Assembly: GCA_021828155.1 (NCBI GenBank)
Contig: JAKAST010000001.1
Span: forward strand, 1-64,000
Direction: 5' to 3'
Source: Microcaldota archaeon
GTDB taxonomy: Archaea; Micrarchaeota; Micrarchaeia; Micrarchaeales; Micrarchaeaceae
DNA: 64,000 nt
This document shows positions 26,452 through 33,553 of this stretch, in pieces. A program made the position numbers and the translations under genes. The notes below the pieces were generated by a model that was not told where the DNA came from, ran no database searches, and was given only the letters and a program-made list of their open reading frames with translations. The stretch's first letter is position 1, and each line of letters starts with the position of its first letter.

Positions 26452-27564
26452 TTATTTGCCATTAGGGAAGTTTAAGGCCGGGCAACTGAGTTCCACCCTA
26501 TCCCCGCTAAACATCCCCCGGCTCCACCTTAATGTATTTTGGGTGTCAAGAGCCAATGTGCCATCAGGATTTAATACACCAATCCTATTTTCACTCCTGT
26601 ATATGTGTACTCCACATTTTATTATTGAGCCATTGGGTCTTATCATGTAAGAGTTGGGTTTTGAGGCGTAACAGATATAAGTTGGGTCCCGTGGCGTAAT
26701 CTTAAAACCTAGACTTTTAGCAAATTCAACAACATTGCTTACACTTTTACTATCTTTAGATATGACTGGCAACGTGGCATCATTTTCTCCGCCAAGTTTC
26801 ATCAAACCGCGCACGTTAAACTCAAACCGGTCATCATCATCTATCTCAGATTTGAAACGACGCAATAAACGCATCACGCTTTGTTCATTGATATTATTGA
26901 TATGGAGCCTTACTTTAATTGTAAAATCAAGGTTTGTTCTGTGTGCAGCGATTAAGTTCCCTAATATTGTATCAAATGATGGTTTTTCATCACGTCTTAA
27001 TCTAAGTTTATTATGCTCTTCCTGTTCTCCATCGAACGATATCTGGTATGTGCGAACACCAACGTTCACAAGTGTCGTAAACTTATCTATAGTTAAATTG
27101 TAGCCATTTGTCGTCATCTCACTGTAAATCCTCAAAGAGCTGGGTTTTAGCGCATTTATATGTCTCATTACCTCAACTACCTGATTGTAGGCAAGTAACG
27201 GCTCTCCGCCATACCACATCACATTCAAATCAGATAGATCATTTATCCTGTTGCTTATCAGATTTTTCACGCCCTCAATAACAGAAGGCTTTATCATGCC
27301 TAGCTCAAATTTTTCAAAACAGTACACACATTTAAAATCGCATTTTTCGGTTGGAAGTATAGTCAGAGTCAATTGCCTGTTGAAGGAGTTACATACATCC
27401 TTTATTGTACCATCAGGTGCACCGTTGTTATCCTTTTGGAGGGTCGCTTTCATTCCCTCTGTGGCTTCCTTTGTGCTAACGCTGGAAGAACTAAAAACCA
27501 ATCTGCCAAACTTATCAAAAGAGAGTGCCTCATAAATCTCGTGCGTTTGCTTACCTGTCTCCAT
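26452..27564 (-). CDS. Radical SAM enzyme, SPASM-like peptide maturase family
   Basis: Has the CDFKCVYC cluster motif near residue 79, the MWYGGEPLL motif typical of SPASM enzymes that modify peptides or proteins, and the TTNGYNLT strand. The C-terminal part keeps YMIRPNGSIIKCG, but ends at SCPALNFPNGK, so the closing Cys of a normal SPASM domain is missing; it may bind fewer clusters. It is the first gene of the leftward unit, with a TATA box about 30 bases before the ATG. No short precursor-peptide gene was found beside it. Confidence 0.78.
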   Translation of the reverse strand: METGKQTHEIYEALSFDKFGRLVFSSSSVSTKEATEGMKATLQKDNNGAPDGTIKDVCNSFNRQLTLTILPTEKCDFKCVYCFEKFELGMIKPSVIEGVKNLISNRINDLSDLNVMWYGGEPLLAYNQVVEVMRHINALKPSSLRIYSEMTTNGYNLTIDKFTTLVNVGVRTYQISFDGEQEEHNKLRLRRDEKPSFDTILGNLIAAHRTNLDFTIKVRLHINNINEQSVMRLLRRFKSEIDDDDRFEFNVRGLMKLGGENDATLPVISKDSKSVSNVVEFAKSLGFKITPRDPTYICYASKPNSYMIRPNGSIIKCGVHIYRSENRIGVLNPDGTLALDTQNTLRWSRGMFSGDRVELSCPALNFPNGK

Positions 27565-27595
27565 TAAACCCCAACTCTTTCATACGCGCTGCTTC

Positions 27596-27606
27596 AAATA
27601 TATAAA
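27596..27606 (-). promoter_or_regulatory. TATA box for the radical SAM-FkbM unit
   Basis: On the minus strand the sequence gatttatatatttga centres about 37 bases before the ATG, predicting a leader of only about 10 bases. It is the sole promoter-like site seen for the three leftward island genes. Confidence 0.55.
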
Positions 27607-27681
27607 TCTTTTCTACACATTCGCATTGACTAATAAATAAACTAGATCAGGCCTACTGTTTTAATTCCCTCCTGTACCCTT

Positions 27682-27774
27682 CTACTTCTCGCTGTTGCTC
27701 TTCTCCAGGAACTTCCTGCCTATTTCTGCCCTGTTCACTATGCTGTTGCCGAGCATCTCGAGCTTGCGCACGCC
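27682..27774 (-). pseudogene. C-terminal remnant of a second copy of the 172-residue protein
   Basis: Reading leftward, the frame gives ...NSIVNRAEIGRKFLEK then a few residues and TAG. This matches the C-terminus of the intact protein at 28513-29031 (SLMNRAEIGKRFLEK). No start or N-terminal part exists: similarity stops where the 50-bp repeat begins. It is GC-rich, unlike the island. The interval 27565-27681 between the island operon and this remnant shows only the promoter. Confidence 0.7.
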
Positions 27775-27824
27775 ACCTGTGAACATTCCCTTACTAACGC
27801 CTTATTTAGCAAGCTCTCTTCTCC
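27775..27824 (+). repeat. 50-bp direct repeat, copy 2 (displaced 23S 3' end)
   Basis: Identical over 50 bases to 23067-23116. Here no 23S gene precedes it; it sits between the gene remnant and a T-rich stretch (27830-27840). The stretch to 27905 holds no gene. This copy is best read as the displaced 3' end of 23S left at the far side of an insertion. Confidence 0.85.
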
Positions 27825-27905
27825 CATCTTTTTGTTTGATTTCAATAGCGGAGCCTCTCCGCCATTGTTGCAAAATATGGTGCCTGCGGGCCGGAAAAGC
27901 CGCGC

Positions 27906-28373
27906 TCAAGTGGATTTCGCAGAAACCGTAGCGACTTTTGATACAAGCCCGGTGTACGGGCCGCTATTGTACTCTATGTAGAGGTTACCTGTAAACGGCG
28001 TGCCTATGGCGTTGCTCGCCAGCGGGCACTTGAATGTGAGCGCCATCTGCTGCCCATCGTACAGCACCACGCTGTTGATTGGAGCGAATGCGCTGGGCAT
28101 TCCGGTGTTGCTGCAGGCCAGTCCGGTGAGTGTTATATTGGCTCCTATCTGTCCCAACGCGACATTGAGATTTCCTGCTGTGCTGAGCTGAGGGTTCGTG
28201 CAGAGATACCCCACCTGTGGTATGCACTCCTGCGCCGAAGAAGCAGTGTTTCCGTTGAACACCCCAAGATATACTAATGCGGCAAGCACCACCGTCATGA
28301 TAACCAGGGCCCATCCGTAGGCCGTCATGTATTCAAGGGGATTCTGCGCCGTGGCTTTTGGACCTGTATGCAT
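27906..28373 (-). CDS. Pilin-like secreted or surface protein
   Basis: 155 residues. A short basic N-terminus leads into NPLEYMTAYGWALVIMTVVL, one hydrophobic helix with a Glu near its start, a pattern typical of archaeal class III/type IV pilin-like signal regions. The rest is Gly/Ser/Thr/Asn-rich with four or five Cys, consistent with an extracellular domain. A TATA-like box on the minus strand (agttataaac, near 28396-28405) suggests a nearly leaderless mRNA. No pilus assembly genes are near. Confidence 0.6.
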   Translation of the reverse strand: MHTGPKATAQNPLEYMTAYGWALVIMTVVLAALVYLGVFNGNTASSAQECIPQVGYLCTNPQLSTAGNLNVALGQIGANITLTGLACSNTGMPSAFAPINSVVLYDGQQMALTFKCPLASNAIGTPFTGNLYIEYNSGPYTGLVSKVATVSAKST

Positions 28374-28512
28374 GTGATGCGCCCGAGCAGTGTAGTTTAT
28401 AACTCCATCATGCCGGCCCTGCCGACATTGCGCAGTTAACTATGCTAGACCGCATAAAAAGAATAAATATATTCCTTTTGTGCCCCGGCTAAAGGCTCAT
28501 GCCATTGCCTGC

Positions 28513-29031
28513 TTACGCGCCGCCCTCCTTCTTCTCGGTGTCGCGCTTCTCCAGGAACCGTTTGCCTATTTCTGCCCTGTTCATAAGGCTCTTGTTCATT
28601 GCATCTATCTCATCCGGCTTGAGCACGCGTTCAAGTATGAACCTAGAGTACGCAGCCGAGAGCTGCGACATGTCCATAAGCATGTTCTGCAGCTCGCCTA
28701 TCCTGAAGCTCATGTCCTTGGTGGGCTTGATTATCTCTATGCCTGCAGGCGCGTAGTTGAACGCGATGTTTATTATAGACATGAAGTTCTCGAACAGGAC
28801 CGTGACCATGGCGCTCGTGGTGTAGACGTCCTTCTGCTGCAGCGGCTCCTCTATTGCGCCGTAGCAGTATACAACACCCTTTTCCTTCATAAGGCGGTTG
28901 TTGATAAGATCGGTCATTAGTGGCTGGAGCTGCTCCTTGTCCTTGTGCTGCATGTCGAAGTAAAACTTGACCAGCACGCCCCCTCTCGCGACCTTCTCCT
29001 CGGTTACCCTGTCTACATCAGATTTCGCCAT
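28513..29031 (-). CDS. Conserved protein of unknown function (172 residues)
   Basis: I do not recognise the family. The protein is soluble, mixed alpha/beta, with a helical C-terminal third (IGELQNMLMDMSQLSAAYSR, MNKSLMNRAEIGKRFLEK). It begins 12 bases after the thioredoxin stop and is likely co-transcribed. A fragment of a second copy lies at 27682-27774, so the gene was once duplicated or carried on the neighbouring element. Confidence 0.6.
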   Translation of the reverse strand: MAKSDVDRVTEEKVARGGVLVKFYFDMQHKDKEQLQPLMTDLINNRLMKEKGVVYCYGAIEEPLQQKDVYTTSAMVTVLFENFMSIINIAFNYAPAGIEIIKPTKDMSFRIGELQNMLMDMSQLSAAYSRFILERVLKPDEIDAMNKSLMNRAEIGKRFLEKRDTEKKEGGA

Positions 29032-29043
29032 CGTATTGCCCGC

Positions 29044-29364
29044 TCACTTGTTGCCCTCTATCCATCTCTTAAGCACTTCCTTCGGCACGGCTCCAACGCT
29101 CTGTGCCTTCAGATTGCCCCTCTCGAAGAGCAGCGTGGTAGGTATACTCATTATGCCGTACTTGTTGGCCAGCTCCGGGTTCTCGTCCGCATCTATCTTC
29201 ACGAACTTTATCTTTCCCTCGTAGTCCTTCGCCACGTCCTCTACGACCGGCGAGTATATCCTGCACGGGCCGCACCACACCGCCCACACATCTGCCACTA
29301 CTGGCACGCTCGACTTAAGTACCTCAGCTTCGAAAGTCTTCTCGGTGACGTCTATTACGCTCAT
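29044..29364 (-). CDS. trx: Thioredoxin
   Basis: A 106-residue single-domain thioredoxin with the redox motif WCGPC at residues 30-34, the VKIDADENPELANKYGI strand-helix and the cis-Pro in SIPTTLLF. It keeps cytoplasmic disulfides reduced. A TATA-like box lies near 29404-29416 on the minus strand, about 40-50 bases upstream. The 172-residue protein is downstream. Confidence 0.93.
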   Translation of the reverse strand: MSVIDVTEKTFEAEVLKSSVPVVADVWAVWCGPCRIYSPVVEDVAKDYEGKIKFVKIDADENPELANKYGIMSIPTTLLFERGNLKAQSVGAVPKEVLKRWIEGNK

Positions 29365-29463
29365 TATTGCTCACCTAAAATTTGCATATTTTTAGGGCAT
29401 CTAGAATATTTAAACCTTGCGTGCCAGGAACGCACCTCTTCCGCTAATTATGCGCCTGCATCA

Positions 29464-29473
29464 GGTTTAAATT
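29464..29473 (+). promoter_or_regulatory. TATA box for C/D RNA and histone
   Basis: aggtttaaat is centred about 26 bases before the C box of the guide RNA, so transcription should begin right at the RNA. It is the only promoter-like box upstream of the histone gene. Confidence 0.6.
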
Positions 29474-29492
29474 CGTTAAACCGCACAATAAG

Positions 29493-29553
29493 CCTGTGAT
29501 GAAAAGAGAGTCAGCTGAGCTAAGGCTATGATGTGGATCTTGAGTGCTGAAAA
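29493..29553 (+). ncRNA. Box C/D guide RNA in the histone 5' leader
   Basis: Boxes in order: C GTGATGA (29496-29502), 12-base guide, D' CTGA (29515-29518), spacer, C' ATGATGT (29528-29534, one mismatch), 12-base guide, D CTGA (29547-29550). Two 12-base spacers are the archaeal standard. The D' guide pairs 11 bases without mismatch with 23S 22160-22170 (helix 69). By the N+5 rule the target is C22164, equal to E. coli C1920. The second guide has no clear target here. The RNA ends about 13 bases before the histone ATG and shares its promoter. Confidence 0.8.
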
Positions 29554-29565
29554 TTGGGCGAGCGC

Positions 29566-29772
29566 ATGGCGATATCGAAGGGCGACGTGAAGAAATTCGT
29601 TAAAGAACGCTTCAACGTCATGATAGAGGATGAGGCCGCAGAGGAGATGGTCAGCATGCTGGAGAGCAAGGCGGACGAGATAGCCAGGTTTGCAGTGGAG
29701 CACGCGAAGAGGGGCAGCAAGGCAGTCTGCGCGGAGGACATAGACGCCTACAAGCTTGAGCACGGGAATTGA
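29566..29772 (+). CDS. Archaeal histone
   Basis: A 68-residue single histone fold: three helices with the ISKGDVKKFVKERFNVMIED, AAEEMVSMLESKADEIARFA and GSKAVCAEDIDAYKLE segments (given in parts). Such proteins wrap DNA as dimers and tetramers. The ATG follows a C/D guide RNA within the same leader. The next gene starts at the base after the stop. Confidence 0.88.
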   Translation: MAISKGDVKKFVKERFNVMIEDEAAEEMVSMLESKADEIARFAVEHAKRGSKAVCAEDIDAYKLEHGN

Positions 29773-30315
29773 ATGGAAGCAGCAATATCCGAGAGCCCCC
29801 GCCACTCGATACGCCTTGACTATGCGGAGCGCACGCGCACCACAATGCTATGGGAGCCAATAGGCAGGGAGCACGCGCTCGAGACTGTGTTCGACGAGCG
29901 CGGCGCCATACTAGACCAGAAGCTGGTCAAGCTCAACGGGCACACGCTGCACGACCTTGTATCGGATTTTATTGAGAGCGCGGGAATCGAGCCCAAGGAG
30001 AGCGTGTATGAGGAGGTGCGCATAGGCGCCAGGTGCCCCAGCTGCGGCTCAGTGGGGCTCAGGCGTGCCGTGCAATCAGCAGCAAGCCCAGCCAGCGTGC
30101 CTGTAATGCCTCTCTATACCTGCCAGAACTGCGGTGCAAAGAGCTACCACCTGACCGATTCCTACCTCAGAGAGCTCGTCAGCCACAACAAGGGGCTTTT
30201 CGAGCCCAAGGAGCTCGAGGAACTCAATACGGACGAGGAAAGGTTTATAAAAGAGATTAGAGAGTATATAGCGCGCGTGTTTGCGTCGAAGAAAATTCTG
30301 AGCATAAAGCTGTGA
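29773..30315 (+). CDS. Zinc-ribbon protein of unknown function (ZPR1-like zinc pair)
   Basis: 180 residues. The centre has a zinc ribbon CPSCGSVGL...CQNCGAKSY, preceded by an alpha/beta region and followed by a helical tail. The arrangement loosely recalls ZPR1 zinc fingers but I cannot assign it. Its ATG directly follows the histone stop, so it is in the histone transcript and possibly translationally coupled. Confidence 0.6.
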   Translation: MEAAISESPRHSIRLDYAERTRTTMLWEPIGREHALETVFDERGAILDQKLVKLNGHTLHDLVSDFIESAGIEPKESVYEEVRIGARCPSCGSVGLRRAVQSAASPASVPVMPLYTCQNCGAKSYHLTDSYLRELVSHNKGLFEPKELEELNTDEERFIKEIREYIARVFASKKILSIKL

Positions 30316-30328
30316 AACTGATGATACT

Positions 30329-30571
30329 ATGGCCACCCTTTTGTCCGACCTGTACGGAAAGCAGATAATCACGACGACCGGCAACAAGCTCGGCCTGGTT
30401 GAGGATGTGATACTTGACTTCGAGTCCGGCGTAGTGTCCAACCTGCTCCTCACGAAAATCGACAACCTTGTCAAGTCCCAGAATACGGCATTGGAGCTCA
30501 GGAAGAACAGCGTCTCCTACGATCGTGTCAAGAACGTCTCTGAGACCATAATCGTAGGTACACAGAAGTAG
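30329..30571 (+). CDS. PRC-barrel domain protein
   Basis: An 80-residue small beta-barrel protein: LLSDLYGKQIITTTGNKLG and VEDVILDFESGVVSNLLL are the strand pairs typical of PRC-barrel proteins, which in archaea occur alone or in RNA- and division-linked factors. It is 13 bases after the zinc-ribbon gene, last in the histone unit, and converges on rpoP with only 26 bases between. Confidence 0.75.
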   Translation: MATLLSDLYGKQIITTTGNKLGLVEDVILDFESGVVSNLLLTKIDNLVKSQNTALELRKNSVSYDRVKNVSETIIVGTQK

Positions 30572-30597
30572 TCTGCATCGTCTTTTGCATGTGTCGC

Positions 30598-30729
30598 TCA
30601 GTCAGTAGGGACTTCTCTCGGCACGTTGGGCCTCTTCTTCACCAGTATACGCCCGCCGCAGTAGGTGCACCTTGTGAAGCCCTCCAGATCCTTTATCTCC
30701 TTCCCGCAACTCGCACACACATAAACCAT
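30598..30729 (-). CDS. rpoP: DNA-directed RNA polymerase subunit P (Rpo12)
   Basis: A 43-residue protein read leftward from ATG 30727-30729 to TGA 30598-30600. It has the Rpo12/Rpb12 zinc site CASCG...CTYCGGRIL followed by the basic VKKRP tail. Rpo12 bridges Rpo3 and Rpo10 in the assembly platform. It is the last gene of the exosome-L37Ae leftward cluster, its usual position in archaea. Confidence 0.9.
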   Translation of the reverse strand: MVYVCASCGKEIKDLEGFTRCTYCGGRILVKKRPNVPREVPTD

Positions 30730-30769
30730 AAAAGCACCAGCGTTGATTACGCACCCGAAATATAAATGT

Positions 30770-31129
30770 TTATCTGTTCTTCTTAAGCCACTTTGCGAAC
30801 TCGGTATGCAGGGCCGACTTGCTCGTGTCTATCACACGTATCTTGAGCGTCGAGGAGTTGTAGTGCTCGTCGTTAAGATCCATAACCGGCGAGTAGTCCT
30901 TCATCTCGCAGAAGTGCACCTCCATCCAATGGATTACGCCGTTCATGTAATCGTCTATGACCCTCTTAGACATAGGGACTGAGGAGAAGCTGAAGAGTAT
31001 GCCGTTGCACCAATATAGCGGCATTGTGCCTGCAGGCGTTACGCGCTCCCTGAGCAGGTCGTCGACCTGCACCTTGACGGCCTCATGCACCACAAGCTCC
31101 TGTATCGGCGCGTATGTTATCTTCACCAT
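30770..31129 (-). CDS. Conserved hypothetical protein between L37Ae and RpoP
   Basis: 119 residues from ATG 31129; similarity to a folded protein begins there, and longer frames run into L37Ae in another frame. No family recognised. It has a mixed alpha/beta pattern, no membrane segment and no zinc motif, with a basic C-terminus (FAKWLKKNR). Its place inside the cluster suggests a role in RNA processing or translation, but that is inferred from position only. Confidence 0.55.
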   Translation of the reverse strand: MVKITYAPIQELVVHEAVKVQVDDLLRERVTPAGTMPLYWCNGILFSFSSVPMSKRVIDDYMNGVIHWMEVHFCEMKDYSPVMDLNDEHYNSSTLKIRVIDTSKSALHTEFAKWLKKNR

Positions 31130-31152
31130 AAAACCACATTTTTTAATCGTAC

Positions 31153-31395
31153 TCAGTGCTGTGCATTCAGGCTCTCTATCTGCCGCCTGGCCATCTCGCC
31201 AGCGGGCGTCGTCATGGTGTACGCACCGCCAGCGTATATCTTGCCGCAGTGGGTGCACTTCCATATGCTTGTGCTTATCCTCCTTACACTCATGCGCCCG
31301 CATGCCTCGCACTTGTAGCGCGCAGTCTTCTGCCTCCTCACAGCATCGGCCCTCTTCCTTATCCGTGCTCCGTATCTAACGCTTGCGTTGACCAT
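31153..31395 (-). CDS. rpl37ae: 50S ribosomal protein L37Ae
   Basis: An 80-residue zinc-ribbon ribosomal protein. N-terminal RYGARIRKR, the CEACG...CTHCGK zinc site and GGAYTMTTPAGEM are all diagnostic. It starts 4 bases after Rrp42, in the standard archaeal order Rrp4-Rrp41-Rrp42-L37Ae-RpoP. Confidence 0.95.
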   Translation of the reverse strand: MVNASVRYGARIRKRADAVRRQKTARYKCEACGRMSVRRISTSIWKCTHCGKIYAGGAYTMTTPAGEMARRQIESLNAQH

Positions 31396-31399
31396 GCAA

Positions 31400-32185
31400 T
31401 CACCTGATGCTCTCCTCTATGCGCTTCCTGAGCTCGGCGTGCTTCTTGAACGACTCTTGTATGAGCCCATTTATCTCTTCTGCGCTGAATCCGCCGCTGA
31501 GCCCTTTCTGCATCGCCCGTATTATCTTGCCGTCAGTCTCGATTGTTAGCCTGCCATCGGCAGCGCTCTCCTCCGCGCCAGTCATGTCCAGCGCCACTTT
31601 GTTGTCTATCTTGCCGAACGTGGTAGATGTGACTATGCTGTTTATCTTTGCGGGCTTCTCGCGCTTCGTGTAGTCCGCTGCCCCATCCTTGTAACCGGGC
31701 ATCTTCGCGCTCGCGAGCGCGGCCATCGCTGCCAGCTCGCAGGCGTCGAAGAGGTTTCCATCATAGTTGAGAATGTAAAGGTCCACATAGGCGCTCCACG
31801 CCTTGCCCTCTTCTATGAACATGCCCTCCAGGTCGAGGCAGTTGCCTGCGCGTATGCCCCTGTCGACAACCCTGGCCAGCTCTATCGAGGCCGGGCTCGG
31901 GGGTCCAGTCTCGTAATCTGCATTGGCAAGCGGCAGCAGCTCCGCAGACATCACGAGGTTGCCCTGGTTTGGTGTATCGGGCTTCGGTTCTTCGACCACC
32001 ATCTTGACTCCAGCAAGCACTCGGGTGTTGCCGAGATCGACCTGCGCAGAGCCCTCCGCGTGGTCTATGATGCCCGTCTTTATCGATATGTTCCTAAAGT
32101 CAAGCATGCCCCTCGAATCCTCTCGCTGGCCCTTTGCCAGCAGCTCCTTGACGTATCCTACTCTAACTATATCAAGCGCGCTCAT
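31400..32185 (-). CDS. rrp42: Exosome subunit Rrp42
   Basis: The non-catalytic RNase PH-like subunit of the archaeal exosome ring; it pairs with Rrp41 to form the hexamer that degrades and tails RNA. 261 residues with the RNase PH pattern (GMLDFRNISIKTGIIDHAEG in parts, GSAQVDLGNTRVLAGVK, ELARVVDRGIRAG). Its ATG overlaps the Rrp41 stop by 4 bases. Confidence 0.94.
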   Translation of the reverse strand: MSALDIVRVGYVKELLAKGQREDSRGMLDFRNISIKTGIIDHAEGSAQVDLGNTRVLAGVKMVVEEPKPDTPNQGNLVMSAELLPLANADYETGPPSPASIELARVVDRGIRAGNCLDLEGMFIEEGKAWSAYVDLYILNYDGNLFDACELAAMAALASAKMPGYKDGAADYTKREKPAKINSIVTSTTFGKIDNKVALDMTGAEESAADGRLTIETDGKIIRAMQKGLSGGFSAEEINGLIQESFKKHAELRKRIEESIR

Positions 32186-32916
32186 TGGCTCACCTTGGTC
32201 TCGTAGACACGCTTCAGCGCATCCCGCTGCAGCGCGCTTATCGTCTTGCCCGCACCTATCGCCATCTTAACCGCTTCGTCAAACTGCTCTATTGTTAACC
32301 CTCCGTCCATCTGGAGCAACAGCAATTCGTTGTTCCTCGGTGCTATGGCCATCGGCATGTCCGCATCGGAATAGTTGTCCTCGATCATGTCAAAGTCAAG
32401 CGTTACATGGTCGCCGATCCGGCCCGCGCTAACCGCATAGACGAGGTCCTTCATCTTTATTCCAGCGTTGGCGAGCGCTACTGAGGCCGCAGTAAGCCCT
32501 GCAGCCCGCGTGCCACCGTCGCCCTGCAGTATCTCTATGAAGATGTCGATCTCGCTGCCCGGGAAATCGCTGGTTATGACTACGTTCTCGAAGACCTCTC
32601 TTATTACCTTCGAAATCTCTGTTGCGCGCCTGTTCGGGCCCGTCCTGTTGTGCTCTCCAAGCGACGAGAATGGCGCCATCTGGTACCTGCACTTAATTAT
32701 CGCCTTGCCCGGATCTGCCAGATGCTTCGGCGTTGCCTCCCTCGGCCCGTACACAGCCGCAAGTATCTTGTTGTTGCCCCATTCCAGGTATGCGGAGCCG
32801 TCTGCGTTCTTGAGTACTCCTGCCTCTATCTTTATGGGCCTGAGCTCGCCGAAGTCCCTGCCGTCGAGCCTCTTGCCATTCACTATCAGTTCCGGTTTGT
32901 TCAAAGATGATCCCAT
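32182..32916 (-). CDS. rrp41: Exosome subunit Rrp41 (catalytic)
   Basis: The phosphorolytic RNase PH-like subunit. It keeps RLDGRDFGELRPIKIE, the phosphate-loop region GDGGTRAAGLTAAS and the acidic segment SDADMPMA needed for catalysis. 244 residues from ATG 32916; a start at 32943 would overlap rrp4 by 23 bases. It is 4 bases after rrp4 and overlaps rrp42. Confidence 0.95.
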   Translation of the reverse strand: MGSSLNKPELIVNGKRLDGRDFGELRPIKIEAGVLKNADGSAYLEWGNNKILAAVYGPREATPKHLADPGKAIIKCRYQMAPFSSLGEHNRTGPNRRATEISKVIREVFENVVITSDFPGSEIDIFIEILQGDGGTRAAGLTAASVALANAGIKMKDLVYAVSAGRIGDHVTLDFDMIEDNYSDADMPMAIAPRNNELLLLQMDGGLTIEQFDEAVKMAIGAGKTISALQRDALKRVYETKVSQ

Positions 32917-32920
32917 CAAA

Positions 32921-33544
32921 TCACGTTCTCGACTCGTTTCCATTAATTTTTTCGAGCATGCTCTTTATCCTTTCGGTAAGCCCTGAGGTGTGCGCCTCGC
33001 GTTCCACTGTCAGTACCGCGGCCGTTGCTGCTGCGACATTGCTCCCGCGCATCCATACCAGGCCGTTCCTGCCGACTATTATGTTGCATCCTGTAAGCTC
33101 TATAATCTGCGTAATCATCGTGTTGGCCTTCCCAATAAGCCTGGGCACCCTCACCGCCTTTATCTGCATGAGCGAGCCCGCCCTCAATAGCTTGGGCCTC
33201 TCGAGCACGGCAAGCCTTTTGTGCTCGACGTCGCGTATCTCGGCCTCTATCACGTCGCCAACTGCGAACCTAGCGTTGTCGTACTTGTCCTGTATAAGCA
33301 AGCCATCTACAGCCTCAGTCAGCGAGATGCCGTACACGCCGTTCCTGCCGACACGTTCCACTATACCGACAACCACGTCGCCTGGCCTGGGCTTCCATCT
33401 ACCTTCAAGCTGTATGACCTCGTTGTGTGCGCTGTCATACAAGCCGACCACCTCGGAGCGCGTCTTAGCTCCGTCGAAGTATGTGTTTTCAGCCGAAATG
33501 CGCTGATCTGATATCGCTGTGCCCGGAAGCACTATCTCTCTCAT
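32921..33544 (-). CDS. rrp4: Exosome RNA-binding subunit Rrp4
   Basis: Cap protein of the exosome. N-terminal domain, an S1 domain (GDVVVGIVERVGRNGVYGIS in parts) and a KH domain with the GLIGKANTMITQI-type GxxG pattern (RLIGKANTM). 207 residues. SBDS starts upstream by 9 bases in the same transcript. Confidence 0.92.
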   Translation of the reverse strand: MREIVLPGTAISDQRISAENTYFDGAKTRSEVVGLYDSAHNEVIQLEGRWKPRPGDVVVGIVERVGRNGVYGISLTEAVDGLLIQDKYDNARFAVGDVIEAEIRDVEHKRLAVLERPKLLRAGSLMQIKAVRVPRLIGKANTMITQIIELTGCNIIVGRNGLVWMRGSNVAAATAAVLTVEREAHTSGLTERIKSMLEKINGNESRT

Positions 33545-33553
33545 TTTAATCGC

